From contig MCFE01000461.1 of NCBI GenBank assembly GCA_002104905.1, positions 1 to 64,000 on the forward strand: a stretch of 64,000 bases of DNA. Direction: 5' to 3'. The stretch is from Basidiobolus meristosporus CBS 931.73 (taxonomy: Eukaryota; Basidiobolomycota; Basidiobolomycetes; Basidiobolales; Basidiobolaceae). Of the stretch, positions 1-11,309 are shown piece after piece (position 1 is the stretch's first letter; the number at the start of each line of letters is the position of its first letter). Position numbers and translations under genes: made by a program. Below the pieces are notes generated by a model, which worked only from the letters and a program-made list of their open reading frames with translations, was not told the origin of the DNA and did not search any database.

Positions 1-2068
1 GACAGAAAAGGATCACATGGTGCACATTGAAAAGGTCTGAAGAAACTAAGAGAGAACAACGCTTTATGGCAAGCTAGCCAAGTGTGAATTCTTCAAGGAA
101 CACATTGAATACCTGGGACACATAGTGACTAGCACAGGAGTGACCTTAGACCCTAAGAAGGTTGAAGTTATCAAGAATTTGAAGCAGCCCCATAGCATAT
201 CAGAACTCAGATCATTCCTTGGAATGGTTTCCTATTATCGGAGATTTGTCAAGTCTTTTGCAAGTATTGCAGCCCCTTTAACTGATATCCTCAAGAAAGA
301 CAATACCTACAAGTAGGACATAGCTTGTGAGACTGCCTTCCAGACACTCAAGAATGAACTTGATAAGCTGCCAAGCTTAAGAATACCAGACTTCAGAAAA
401 GAGTTCACTCTGTGCACAGATGCTTCAGATTATGCAATTGGTGGAGTGCTGAGCCAAGAACACTAGGGAAAGGACTACCCTGTTGCCTTTGTATCCAAGA
501 AACTGAACTCAGCAGAACAAAACTATCCAGTCCATGAGAAGGATATGCTTGCTATAATACACTGTTTGAAGACATGGAGATGCTATATGGAAGGAGTCAA
601 ATGCACTGTGAAGACTGATCATGCCTCCCTCAAGTATATAGTTACTCAGAAGGTACTCTCTAGAAGAATGACAAGATGGAGTGAATACATTCAGCAATTT
701 GACCTGGAGATTGTCTACTGCCCTGGAAAAAACAACATGGTTGCTGACGCCTTATCAAGATTAGATCAAGTTGCACAACTCAACTTGGTGCATGAATCAG
801 ATTGGCCTAGCCTATTACCAAAGTACTTGGTGGACCAAGCCATTCCTAAGGAGGTGGATGAAGATATCAAGAAGATAATCTGTGATGAAGCCAGCAAATT
901 TGTAGTACAGGATGAAACACTCTACCAAATTGTTGATGGAAGCCCTATTGCCTAATGCCCTTATGTTTCTCACCTGGATTTAGTACATAAGCTACACAAT
1001 GGATATGGACATCTTGGGATTGAAGGAACCTATAGCCTTGCAAAAGCCAGAGCATGGTGGCCCAGAATGAAACAAGATATTGAGAAGCTAGTGAAAACAT
1101 GCCCAAACTGCCAAACCAATCAAGGCCAGCCACAAAGAATTGCCAAACTCTTCCCTTTGGAGCCTGTAAGACTATTTGAGAGATGGGGAATTGACTTTAT
1201 TGGAAGACTGCCAACTAGCAGGAAATGCAACTGTTGGATCCTAGTAGCAATTGACCATGCCACTAAATGGCCAGTTGCTAAAGCTGTACCAATAGCCAGT
1301 GGACAAGAAGTTGCAAGTTTCATTTACCATGAGATCCTGATAAAGTTTGGATGCCCTGTGGAGATCTTATCTGATAGAGGAGCAAAATTTGTGGCAAAGA
1401 CATTAGAGGCTTACCTGGAAATGCAGCAGATCAGACACATGAAAACCTTGGCATATCACCCCAGAACTAATGGAGTCACTGAGCGGTTTAATGGATTACT
1501 TCGAAAAATGCTCACCCAGTATGCAAATGGAGTTGTCAGTAGATGGGATGAGTATATAGACCAAGCACTCATTGCATGCAGAGTCAGAGTACACAACACC
1601 ACCCAGCAATCACCACTTTACTTAGTGTATGGATGTGAACCAAGGATTCCAGGAGATCTCACACAACCAAAGCTTACAGACACCTTAGAAGATGAACTCA
1701 GTCAGCCAAGTAGACACCAGCAACTGGAACAAAGACGTCAAGAGGCACAGACTAAAGTATTTCAAAGTGCAGAAAAGATGAAGCAGAGATTTGATAAGAC
1801 TATAGCACCAGAAGTATTGACAGTTGGGAACTTTGTATTGCTAAGAAACAACACTCAGAAGAAGTTTGAGCCACAATGGACAGGACCATTTAAGATCATC
1901 AGAGAATGTCCATTTACAACTTACCAACTGGTGGACAAACAAGGCAATATCCGGGAAGACTTAGTGCATAGGGACAGACTCAAGCTTGCAAGACTTGCTG
2001 ATATTACTGAACCATCAAGATATTGGTACCAGAAGAAAAGAGATTCAGGAGAACCCTCTCAACTGTAG
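1..2068 (+). pseudogene. Ty3/gypsy pol fragment: end of reverse transcriptase, RNase H, integrase
   Basis: This is the 3' part of a gypsy pol gene, cut by the window edge. One reading frame runs through the whole stretch. It shows the reverse-transcriptase thumb (LRSFLGMVSYYRRF), RNase H (LCTDASDYAIGG, DALSRL), the integrase zinc region (CPNCQTNQ), and the integrase core with its catalytic Asp (WGIDFIG), Asp (ILSDRGAKF) and Glu (GVTERFN). A GPY/F-like C-terminus follows (GPFKI near residue 290 of the 333-residue integrase block). Five in-frame stops break it: TGA 38, TAA 47, TAG 314, TAG 464 and TAA 953. There is no frameshift. The last 1 kb is open, so decay is by point mutation and the copy is fairly young. 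No chromodomain follows the integrase. The final stop lies 10 bases before the LTR. Confidence 0.93.
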
Positions 2069-2069
2069 T

Positions 2070-2078
2070 AGGGGAGAA
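2070..2078 (+). other. Polypurine tract of the gypsy element
   Basis: The purine run AGGGGAGAA lies directly against the first TG of the following LTR. This is the expected position and composition of the plus-strand primer of an LTR retrotransposon. Confidence 0.7.
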
Positions 2079-2446
2079 TGTTATGATCTGCCGCTTGAAT
2101 GTTTAAGTTAGATCAGTTTTTAGTCAAATCAATTAGTATATGTTTAGGTTATCAGTATATCAGTATTATCTATCAAATCAGTAGCATTAGTCAGCAAATG
2201 AATCAGCAGATCCTTATCAGACAGAAATAGATATATTAAGTAGGATCTTATTGGGTGATGATGATGCAATCAGATGAGTCATCAGCCACAACCTACATTA
2301 GGAAATACAATGAGTCAGCAATTGATCTGGCAAAATGTATATAAGGAGCTGCTGGAACCTCAATAAAAATCAGTTCAAGTTTTAGTGAATACAATACTAC
2401 CTAAACTCCCTATTCCTCTACAACTCTTATATCAAGACTTGTAACA
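2079..2446 (+). repeat. 3' LTR of the gypsy element (LTR family 1, 368 bp)
   Basis: It begins TGTTATGATC and ends TTGTAACA, so the ends form TGTTA/TAACA inverted termini. A near-identical 369-bp copy lies at 13515-13883. Inside are a TATA box (TATATAAG, 2338-2345) and a poly(A) signal (AATAAA, 2362-2367), as expected for the U3 and R regions. There is no CG dinucleotide from 2101 to 2446. Confidence 0.9.
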
Positions 2447-2823
2447 TTGGTACCTTGCTACATCCATTCTACATGTTTGTTATGACTAGTCCATAGAAAA
2501 TTTTAAACACTACTTTCACACTGAGTAAGTCATTAATTAGACTTGTTGCATAGGATAATGTCATATTGCGCTATAGGTTTCAAATGATGCTATAGTGTGC
2601 CAGGGAGGCCAAGTGGACCTTTATTTGGTCACTGATCATATATACATAGTTCTGCATCCTCATACAAAGCAGCCCCTGTGTTTCACCTACTCTGCAGGAG
2701 AAAATACATTATAATACCTTTTTTTTAAGATCAATGCTGAGCAGGATGTGTAAGAGCATAGCAGGACTGAAGACATGTATCTAGTCCTTAAAACCCATCC
2801 ACTCAGAATCTAGCTCCTGCAGC

Positions 2824-2967
2824 TTGTAACATATCACAAAATGTATGGCATTATCTGGCACTATATTTATGTAGTAGCCCTAAGCTACAACTCATACAAA
2901 GCACTTACAATGCCAGATGGTGCCAGTGGGCCAAGATAGAGCTATAAATTTTTGTGATACGTTACAA
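2824..2967. repeat. Short inverted-repeat element (MITE-like, 144 bp)
   Basis: The sequence from 2824 begins TTGTAACATATCACAAA. The sequence ending at 2967 is its reverse complement with one mismatch (TTGTAACGTATCACAAA on the other strand). About 110 bases without coding capacity lie between the 17-base arms. This is the layout of a miniature inverted-repeat transposable element. I see no clear target-site duplication, so a plain hairpin of other origin is possible. The rest of 2447-3029 holds nothing I recognise. Confidence 0.5.
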
Positions 2968-3029
2968 ACCTTTTAGCAGCATGGATGCCAAGAGATATTA
3001 GCCAATACTGATGCAGTTTGGGAGTGAGA

Positions 3030-3397
3030 TGTTACAATTTAAGAAGTGTTTTGGATATAAGGAACTTATCAAGAAACAGTGACAATAGTTGAACTGTTGT
3101 TAATTAATAAAGAAGCTCAGTATTTATACCTTTGTAGAAGTAGTACAGCTGTAACACTAAGTAAGGAGGGTTTCTCAATATTCAGGAGCATTCTGTAAAA
3201 GTGTCAGGGTTAGTACATAATAGTTAGTATAAGTGCTAATTGATCCTGACTATAGGGGAATAATCATAAGATCATAGATCTGAAGAAAGTGGCAAAGTTA
3301 GAGCTGTAAATTAGTCCCACAGTGACCAAGACTAGACCAGAATTGTTAAGTAAATTTTTAGCTGCAGAATGATACCAAATAATCCAATATTTCAACA
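3030..3397 (-). repeat. 3' LTR of the copia element (368 bp)
   Basis: On the minus strand it begins TGTTGAAATATTGG and ends AATTGTAACA. The pol stop codon TGA lies within the first bases of this LTR (TGTTGA), after a short purine tract GAGTGGGAG. The family carries a TATA box (TATAAATA) and AATAAA on the sense strand. Confidence 0.93.
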
Positions 3398-6300
3398 CTC
3401 CCACTCAACTAAATAATTTCTTAATCCTAATTCCTCCCTGAGATACTTAATTTGTGGCCTAGCTTGTTGTTTTGTCAATATATCTGTCACCATTTTGTTA
3501 GTTGGGCAGTACACTAACTCTACAAAGTGATTTTTGACAGCTTCCCTCACAAAGTGACGCTGTATATCAATGTGCTTATTTCTGGCATGCTTACTAGGCT
3601 TACCAGCTAATGACATACAACTTTGATCATCTTTGTAAATACATGTTGGTTCATCTGAATTAAAACCTAAGTCTTTGAATAATTTTTGTAGCCATATAGC
3701 CTCCTTAGTTGCTTGACATGCAGCCATATATTCTGCTTCAGTTGTATATAGGGCCACAGTTGGTGTTTCTTGCAATTCCAAGTAATAGCTGCACCAGCAT
3801 AGAGAAATACACAGCCTGTGGTGGAGTGTCTGTCAATCAGATCCCTACCCCAATCTGAATCACTATAACCATCACTTTTTTGCCTATTAGCTGCTCCAGA
3901 GTATTCCAGTACCACATCTATGGTACCTTGAAGATATCCGAAAGTCCGCTCAACTGCTGCAATTTGATCTGATCCATAATTCTGCATGAACTGGCTGACT
4001 ATTTCAACTGCCACTGCAATATCTAGACGTGTAGACACCATCAAGTACATTAGGCTACCAACCATTGACTGATAGGGAAAGTTTTGATCCATACTTGAGC
4101 CACTTTCATCTATAACTGGCTGAGATTTGCTTAAGTTCAGGTTATTGTCCATAGGGGTAGCTGCAGGTTTGCAATTTTCCACTTTGAAGCATCTAAGAAT
4201 GTCCCTGGTGTACTTAGACTGTTTCAGCACAATTTTCTGCGTAGGTATGTCAAATTTGACCTCAATTCCAAGAAAATAGCTCAATTCTCCAAGATCTTTC
4301 AAACTTGCTGAAGTGATCTGATTTTGTCTATCTACATGCCTCTTGATCACTTGAAGCTATAATTAGGATGTCCACATAAAGAACTAGGATTATCACACAC
4401 TTTCTGAGCTGTTTCACATATATACTGTGATCTGCAGTGCTACAAGAGAACCTAATTCCACAAGATATGTGTCAATCTTGTTCTACCATGCTTTAGGTGC
4501 CTGCTTAAGCCCATACAACAATTTTCTAAGTTTGCACACCTTATTGGGGTCTTGTGGATTGGTAAAACCTTCTGGTTGCTCCATATATATAGTTTCTTGC
4601 AAATCCCCATTCAGAAAGGTTGTTTTGATGTCCATTAGGTGTAGATCTAGACTGTGTACAGTTGCCAGGGCTAGAACTGCCCTAATGGAGTTAAACTTGG
4701 CTACTGGAGCAAATGTTTCCTTAAAGTCTAGTTGCTGGGTCTAATGATAACCTTTAGCCACCAATCTAGCCTTGTACTTATCAACAGCACCATTTGAGGT
4801 TATCTTGATCTTTTAGACCCATCTACATCCAATTGACTTTCTCCCATTTGGTAAAGCTACCAGTTCCCACGTTTTTGCCTTGATCAGTGATTGGTACTTC
4901 TTCTGCATGGCTTGTTGCCACATAGCAGCATCTGGACTTTGCATTGCATGTTCCAGATTCTGAAGTTGGGCACACAAGGCAAGATAAGCTTCTTCATGAT
5001 CATTGGATGTCTGCCACTAGGATCTAGGGGCAATTCTTATTCTGGTAGATCTCCTAACTGGGATAATCTGTCCTGATCTGAAACTGGTAGATGTATCTTC
5101 TGTATCTGGCTGGATTTGGTATGTACCTTCTTCATTAGTGTTGATTGCATCATCAGGCAGCTGGCCAATGATTTCTGTGGCTTTCTGATCTGAATTTGCC
5201 TCAATTACAACATTGCTGCTCTTGATCAGCTTCTGAATTTTGCCATTATACGCTCTATACCCTTTAGTATCTGCACAATACCCAAGAAAGATCCCTTTCC
5301 TCCTCCTTGGTACCAACTTGGAGCATTTTTTGTCAGGGATGCAATAACAAACATCACTGCCAAAGATCTTGAGGTGCTGGAGATCTGGTTTTTTGCCTGT
5401 ATATGCTTCAAAGGGTGCAAAATCAGGTAGTGCTGTTTTTGGGCATCTGTTCTTGACGTATACTGCATTTACAACAGATTTGGCCCAAAACTTGTAGTCT
5501 ATTCCCTTATCATGTAGTATAGTTCTTCCCATCTATACTATTGCTCTAATTTGCACGTTCTGCTACTCCATTTTGCTGTGGAGTATGAGGTACTATGGTC
5601 TGTTGGAGTGTACCAATAGAAAAACAGTATTTTGCATACTCCTTTGAACAGTATTCTCCTCCATTGTCACTTTGTAGTACCTTCAATTTACACCCAGTTT
5701 GTGTTTCTGCCATGTTCTTGAAGTGCTTAAACATCTCTAAAGCTTCATCCTTTGTTTTGAGGAAGTATACCCATGTATATCTTGTTTTGTCATCAATAAA
5801 CGTCATAAAGTATATTTTGGCTCCAAAGGACAGTGTTCTCATGGAGCCACATATGTCTGAGTGTACAATTGCCAAGATTTTGGTGGTATTAATGCCTTCT
5901 GAGCTCTTGAAACATTGCATAGCTTGTTTGCTGTATGAATATCCCTTACAAACATTCAATTTGATCCAATTTGAGTATTTTAGGCCCAAAACAAGCTGAA
6001 CTTTCATCAATTGGCTCATTTTCAGTTCTTCAATGTGTCCTAGCCTCCTATGCCACATCTCCCAGCTGGTATCATCAGTTTCAGCAATGTTGACATACTC
6101 AGGTACAATGATCTTGCACTGTAACTTGTATATATTGTGATCTCTGATTCCCAAAGCTAATTTTTGTCCATTCTCTCTCAATATTGAGCAGCTTATCTTA
6201 GTAAAAACAAATTTCAGCCCCTGATCAATTGCCTTACTGACTGACAGTAGGCTCTTAGCTATTCCCGGAACACAGAGTATGTCAGTGAGTCTTGCTGTAG

Positions 6301-7672
6301 TTGCCCCTGAGCTATTGCTCATTTTAGTTGTATAGACCCACTTGCAGTAGATTCTAGAGCAGAGCTATCTCCCAGATAAACCTTTCTTACTCAAATAGTT
6401 TTTAAGTTGCTGAACCACTCCTTTATACCACAAATTAGCTTTGAGGCTCCAGAGTCAATATACCATTCATTACTCTGGTTACTTGCACTCTCTTGAACGG
6501 TTACAAATAACTGTTCATCAGTAGTTATATGGTTTGCCTGCTCTTGTTTCTATTTTTTGTCTGCTTGTTTTTTCTTGCATTCTCTTGCCTAGTGTCCTGG
6601 CTTTTTGCATTAGTTGCAGCAACCAGGTTTTCTTTGGTTTTGCTGCTTTTGCTGAAATATTGGACTATTTTGTATCATTCAGCAGCTAAAAATTTACTTA
6701 ACAATTCTAGGCTAGTCTTAGTCACTGCAGGACTCATTTACTGCCTTAACTTTGCCACTTTCTCCAGATATGTGATCTAATGATTATTCCCTATAGTCAG
6801 GATCAAATTAGCACTATTACCAAACATTATGTACTAACCCTGAAACTGTTACAGAATGCTCCTGAATATTGAGAAACCCTCCCTACTTAGTGTTGCGGCT
6901 GTATTACTTCTACTAAGGTATAAATACTGAGCTTCTTTGTGAATAAACAACAGTTCAACTATTATCACTATTTCTTGATAAGTTCCATATATCCAAATTA
7001 CTTCTTAAATTGCAACAGTTATCCCTTCTTTTCTGAGTGCCTTTCTGAACTGAATAAAGCATTATTTTGATTTTTCTGCTTCATCAATGTGCCTGAGTTC
7101 ATCATGGAGAAGTCTTCCTTTGACATAGTCTAAAGTCAAATTGTATTCTCTGCTTTCAAAAGAAAATATTAGTGGCTCATACTTGTCCGCTTAGCTGCAA
7201 ATCAGACAGAGTATCTTTTCTTCATCATCCACACTAGCATTAATACTGTAAAGTTCTGCTGCAAGTGTCTCCATTTTGGTAGTGAGTTTTAGCATGCCAT
7301 CATCTGACTTCTTCCTCATGTTGAAGAACTTTTGTTTTGAATAAAGCTTGCTTAATACTGACTTTGCTCTAAAGTTCTTCACTAAGGATTCCCATGCTGC
7401 TTTGGCAATATTTGAGGCATGGACTTGTCCAGTGAAGGAATCTTGCACATTGATACATATGGCATTAAAGGCCTTTCTCTCTTTCTCTTGAAACTTCTCC
7501 ACTTCTGCTGCTGTTCCTTTGGGCTCAACTTCTTTCCTGTTACTATATTCCAAAGTCTCCTTTCCTCAAGGTGGATCGGCATCTTGATTCTCCAAAGTCT
7601 GTAGTTCTTTCCATCAAACCTCTCCTGAACAGGGAAGATAATTGTGTTGTTCTGTTTGCTGGCAGATGTCAT
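3392..7672 (-). pseudogene. Copia gag-pol (gag, protease, integrase, reverse transcriptase, RNase H)
   Basis: Gag starts at 7672, only 36 bases inside the 5' LTR, and shows the copia gag fold (FDGKNYRLWRIKM). A frameshift lies near 7540. A zinc knuckle (C-x2-C-x4-H-x4-C around KKPGH, near 6575-6620) is crossed by stop codons. The protease active site is WYIDSGAS (about 6444-6467). Integrase (5546-6322) has HRRLGH, then Asp (HSDICG), Asp (QSDNGGEY) and Glu (NGVAER). The usual zinc-binding CKGC appears as CKGY. Reverse transcriptase (about 3780-5010) is damaged, and its YVDD box reads YVDI at 4368-4379. RNase H (3392-3781) has TEAEYMA and the distal NKHIDIQ block, and is joined by a frameshift near 3780. 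Confidence 0.93.
6650..7017 (+). repeat. Solo copia LTR nested inside the copia element, inverted
   Basis: This 368-bp copy begins TGCTGAAATATTGG and ends AATTGCAACA. Its sense strand is plus, opposite to the host element. It interrupts the coding region between gag and the zinc knuckle. The flanking pentamers GCTTT and GTTAT match at only three of five positions. Either the insertion is old or the copy arose by inter-element recombination. Confidence 0.9.
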
Positions 7673-7694
7673 CTTTAGAATAGATTAAGGCAGT

Positions 7695-7708
7695 TGGGGC
7701 TCATAACA
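7695..7708 (-). other. Primer-binding site matching the tRNA-iMet anticodon arm
   Basis: Directly inside the 5' LTR the plus strand reads GGGGCTCATAAC. The sequence GGGCTCATAAC is that of the anticodon stem-loop of eukaryotic initiator tRNA-Met. An LTR element normally pairs with the tRNA 3' end (starting TGG), but no such site is present here. This layout is known for Drosophila copia and yeast Ty5, which are primed by a half-molecule of tRNA-iMet cut in the anticodon loop. Confidence 0.72.
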
Positions 7709-8077
7709 TGTTGCAACTTAAGAGGTGTTTTGGATATAAGAAACTTATCAAGAAATAGTGATAATAGTTGAACTGTTGTTTATTGATAAAGAAGCTCAGT
7801 AGTTATACCTTTGTAGAAGTAATACAGCTGTGACACTAAGTAAAGAGGGTTTCTCAATATTCAGGAGCATTCTGAAACAGTTTCGGGGTGAGTACATAAT
7901 AGTTAGTATTAGTGCTAATTTGATCCTGACTATAGGGGAATAATCATAAGATCATAGATCTGAAGAAAATGACAAAGTTGGAGCTGTAAATTAGCCCCAC
8001 AGTAACCAAGACTAGTGCAGAATTGTTAAGTAAATTTTTAGCTGCACAATGATACCAACTAGTCCAATACTTCAACA
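7709..8077 (-). repeat. 5' LTR of the copia element (369 bp)
   Basis: On the minus strand it begins TGTTGAAGTATTGG and ends AAGTTGCAACA. It differs from the 3' LTR at scattered positions, many of them transitions, so the element is not recent. The 400 bases that follow (8083-8475) hold nothing I recognise. Confidence 0.93.
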
Positions 8078-8475
8078 TGAGAAATAATATGTTTGCCAGT
8101 ATAAGTATACATCAAAGAAGAGACTCTACTATTGTATGAGGATGTGAAAATGGTCAGGTGATCTTGTGACTTTTTCATCAGACACAGACTGGCCATATAT
8201 GGTGCAATCCTATGTAATCTATTGTGAGAGGCATCTATACAATGTTCTGTTGTGTCACATTGACTTCAAGCTTTCAAGAAATTGCTGCAATGTAAAAGAT
8301 TTTGTAGAATGAACTGAAGCTTCTTTGCCAGCTTGATATAGTCTCATCAGCAGTATTCAGGGCAGTTTTATGGTTCTGTTATAAGATACTCATCAGAGTT
8401 ATGTTGCTGAGTATCAAGCTTTTCTAATTGCAGTTTCAAAGGCTGCCAGTTACACTGCATCTGTAACAGAAGGTG

Positions 8476-10080
8476 CTAAAGTTGGTTTCTTTGTTGAACA
8501 CCATGAAATGGCTCCTTTGGCATGAGGAGAAATGTATCCTGAGGTGGATCTTCTATCCCTTGACTTTTGTCCCCAATCAGCAACTGAGTATTGGACAAGA
8601 TTTGGACCTGATCTATATACAAGTACCCTAAGTAGATATTAGTATATCCTTCTAAGCATGCAAAAATCACCTTAACAGATGAAGTATGATCAGATCATAG
8701 TACTAATAGTACAGAGTGACAGCTCCCACTAGATATGATATATCTGGACATGTTCCAAGCATAATTAACATTAGATTGCCAGACACAGATTGGTGAGGTA
8801 TGTCATGGTTCTCAGATAATACCAAAATCTCTTTATTTGGTAGAGTTTTGACCAAGCAAAGGTTTGCCTCCATTGGGGTTGCTCCCAGGTTACTTTCTTC
8901 CATCTGGTACTACTTAAGCATATCCTGAATATGCTTGGATTGGCTTAGGGTCAAAGTTAGGGTACTGCTATTCATTGAGAGCTTGACCTCTGAGTAGTAT
9001 CTGGGCTCATCTTGAATAGATCTCTTGAACTCCTTATATAGGCTAGATTTAGTCTATTCCATAATTTTTTGATCATTGGTAGCTACAAGGAGATCTTTGT
9101 CTTATAGAGATAATAAACCTACACTTGCTCTATCTGGCCTGTAGTAGCTACTATAGGCTTTAGTATTACTCAGGAAACTACAAGATTCCAACTAAACATT
9201 CTTTGTGTAATCCCAGCTTATTGGTGATTTTTTGAGACCATAAAGCATTTTTTCAGTCTGCAGACCTAGTGGGGCCTATGTTAGTCAGTTGAGCCATGAG
9301 AATGGTCCATATACAATTCCTCATCAGATTATCCAGTCAAAAATGTAACTCAGGATAAGCTTTGCATAGATCTACATGGAAATAAGCAAATTTGACCCAA
9401 CGTTTTGAGGTTTTGACTAGCTTGGAGCTCTTGAACATTTGTCTGGCTTGTTTCCTATATATGCAGCCCTTAAACAGCTTGTGATGTGCTGCAGTGTCAC
9501 TTTTAACTTCAGATATCATCTGATCTCTGATGATTTTGTGCAAATAGTCAAATTGATATGTCCCAATCTCCTGTTAGGCATTCATATTGCTTCATTCAAA
9601 CTGCCTACATTGACTCCCATATATAATAAAATACAAGTCAACTTGCATATATTTTTATCTATAATGCCCAAGCCAAAACAAGCTTCATTTTGATTGTCCA
9701 TATTATATCCAGATATGCCATAACAAAAACTGTGCTCTTATGATGTTGTCTCACTTACATATATCTAGTTTCTGGCTATATCTGGTACATAGATTTTCAT
9801 TGTGAAGATAAGTGGGGCTTCCTACGCTACTTCTGAGTTCTAATTGGATATTTGCCTCTTCAACTGCATTCTGTGTTTTATTGACACTCATGAAAACCTT
9901 CTTGATTGGAAATTCAGGATACTTGAAAAAAAGGTCCCTTTTATGCATAAAGTGTTGAGATGCTCCAGAATAAATGTACCAAACATGAAAATTTTTGTTT
10001 GTGGTCTTATTTGATGCAAATATTAAAGTCTATTCTGGTTGTAGCAGCACATCCATATTTAGGCTCTTTTGCCCTAGTAG
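8476..10080 (-). pseudogene. Second copia relic (protease to RNase H), heavily decayed
   Basis: Short minus-strand blocks appear in copia order. A protease remnant WYIYSGASQHF (about 9949-9981) has its catalytic Asp replaced by Tyr. Next is an integrase zinc-region remnant (9337-9543, KGCIYRKQARQMFKSS then HVDLC). A reverse-transcriptase C-terminal block follows (8703-8903, GATPMEANL, HQSVSGNLMLIMLGT, CPDISY). An RNase H remnant comes last (8476-8670). Frameshifts and stops separate all blocks. No LTR was found at either end. Confidence 0.75.
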
Positions 10081-10129
10081 CTCTTTATTGAAGCATCTGA
10101 CTGAGGGGGTCCTTTCCTTGTGCAGCTGC

Positions 10130-10660
10130 AGCATGAAATGTTGCTACTGAAGACCAATAGGCACATGAAGAGGCTGTAGCACTGCTTCTATAGCAGTGCT
10201 CAAGAAAATGCACTTTGATATTGCATGGATATATTGCAAAGACTGGCAGGTGAGGTGCTAGACCTGCAGTGCTGGCTGAAGGCCAGGACACATGGGAAGC
10301 AGTGAATGAATATTAGAACAAAGCTTTAAGGTCTCCATAAATGACATGGAAAAAGGGCATTTTGGCTGAATCACTTATTGAATTGTGACCTTTAATGGAA
10401 TAACTTGTTGATTGTGAGGTTGGGCTTAATGTTAGTACTGAGTACAGGTGCTTGTACAAGTCAGTTTGAGGTACAACTGAAGAATGAACTGAAAAAAACT
10501 CACTTGTATGAGCTTAGAGTAAGTGCATTGGCCAATACAGGAAGTAAGGATGGTGAAAAAGGGGCAAAAGTCATCCAGGATCATGAGTGAAAGAATGGGC
10601 AGAGAACCAATCATAAGTCACTGATGTATTGCTGTGATATGAATTTGACTACACTTTTGA
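10130..10660 (+). pseudogene. Companion-gene family copy a (C-terminal part) of the CACTA-type cluster
   Basis: The stretch reads as a decayed copy of a repeated coding segment also present at 20530-22200 (-), 27640-28326 (+) and 28327-29394 (+). Shared traits are NRHTKRL, a KSSAQEN-like block, a CKDFLQRLAD-like block, WEPVNEQW, and a tail beginning LLVECG. The open block 10405-10590 covers that tail. The protein family is not one I recognise. The similarity was judged by eye on both bases and residues. The flanking 10661-10939 holds only diverged 3' flank. Confidence 0.6.
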
Positions 10661-10939
10661 CAGAAATGTGTCGCAATTTTTAATGATCTTTGCATAGTTG
10701 CTTCATGGCATCATTATTACCACTTTGTAATAGGGTTAAACTTGTGAGGTCAGGCTCAAAAATACTCTAGGCAATGGATATTACTTTTGAGTAAACTTCA
10801 GACCATATGTCAGTTATCCAGCTTGTTTACACATATAGTAACCTCCTCTTACTTAAAATCAGTATAATTACTCCAAAGACATCACCTTATGTGCAAATAA
10901 TGCAATCTCTAGTAATATAAGGTGATGTGACCCAGGGTT

Positions 10940-11308
10940 TGTTGCAATTTAAGAAGTGATTTGGATATAAGGAACTTATCAAGAAATAGTGATAATAGTT
11001 GAACTGCTGTTTATTCATAAAGAAGCTCAGTATTTATACCTTTGTAGAAGTAATACAGCTGCAACACTAAGTAGGGAGGGTTTCTCAATATTCAGGAGCA
11101 TTCTGTAACAGTTTCAGGGTTAGTACATAATGTTTGGTAATAGTGCTAATTTGATCCTGACTATAGGGGAATAATCATAAGATCATATATCTGGAGAAAG
11201 TGGCAAAGTTAAGGCAGTAAATGAGTCCTACAGTGACTAAGACTAGCCTAGAATTGTTAAGTAAATTTTTAGCTGCTGAATGATACCAAATAGTCCAATA
11301 TTTCAACA
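10940..11308 (-). repeat. Solo copia LTR with perfect target duplication GGGTT
   Basis: This 369-bp copy has the same family and orientation as the full-length element's LTRs. GGGTT occurs immediately before (10935-10939) and after (11309-11313). A solo LTR with a clean duplication implies insertion of a whole element followed by LTR-LTR recombination. Confidence 0.95.
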
Positions 11309-11309
11309 G

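Larger units (their letters stand above)
3030..8077 (-). mobile_element. Full-length Ty1/copia retrotransposon
   Basis: Two direct LTRs of 368 and 369 bp (3030-3397 and 7709-8077) bound the element. They are flanked by the perfect 5-base target duplication TGAGA (3025-3029 and 8078-8082). The coding strand is minus, with the order LTR, gag, protease, integrase, reverse transcriptase, RNase H, LTR. Integrase before reverse transcriptase defines the copia (Pseudoviridae-type) order. Coding capacity is broken by frameshifts and stops, and a solo LTR of the same family sits inside it in the opposite orientation. It is therefore no longer autonomous. Confidence 0.95.

Noticed and set aside
2447-2454. 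TTGGTACC after the gypsy LTR, similar to a primer-binding site
   Set aside because: Only six or seven bases match the true site at 13884, and a polypurine tract shows that this is a 3' LTR. Chance or target sequence is likelier.
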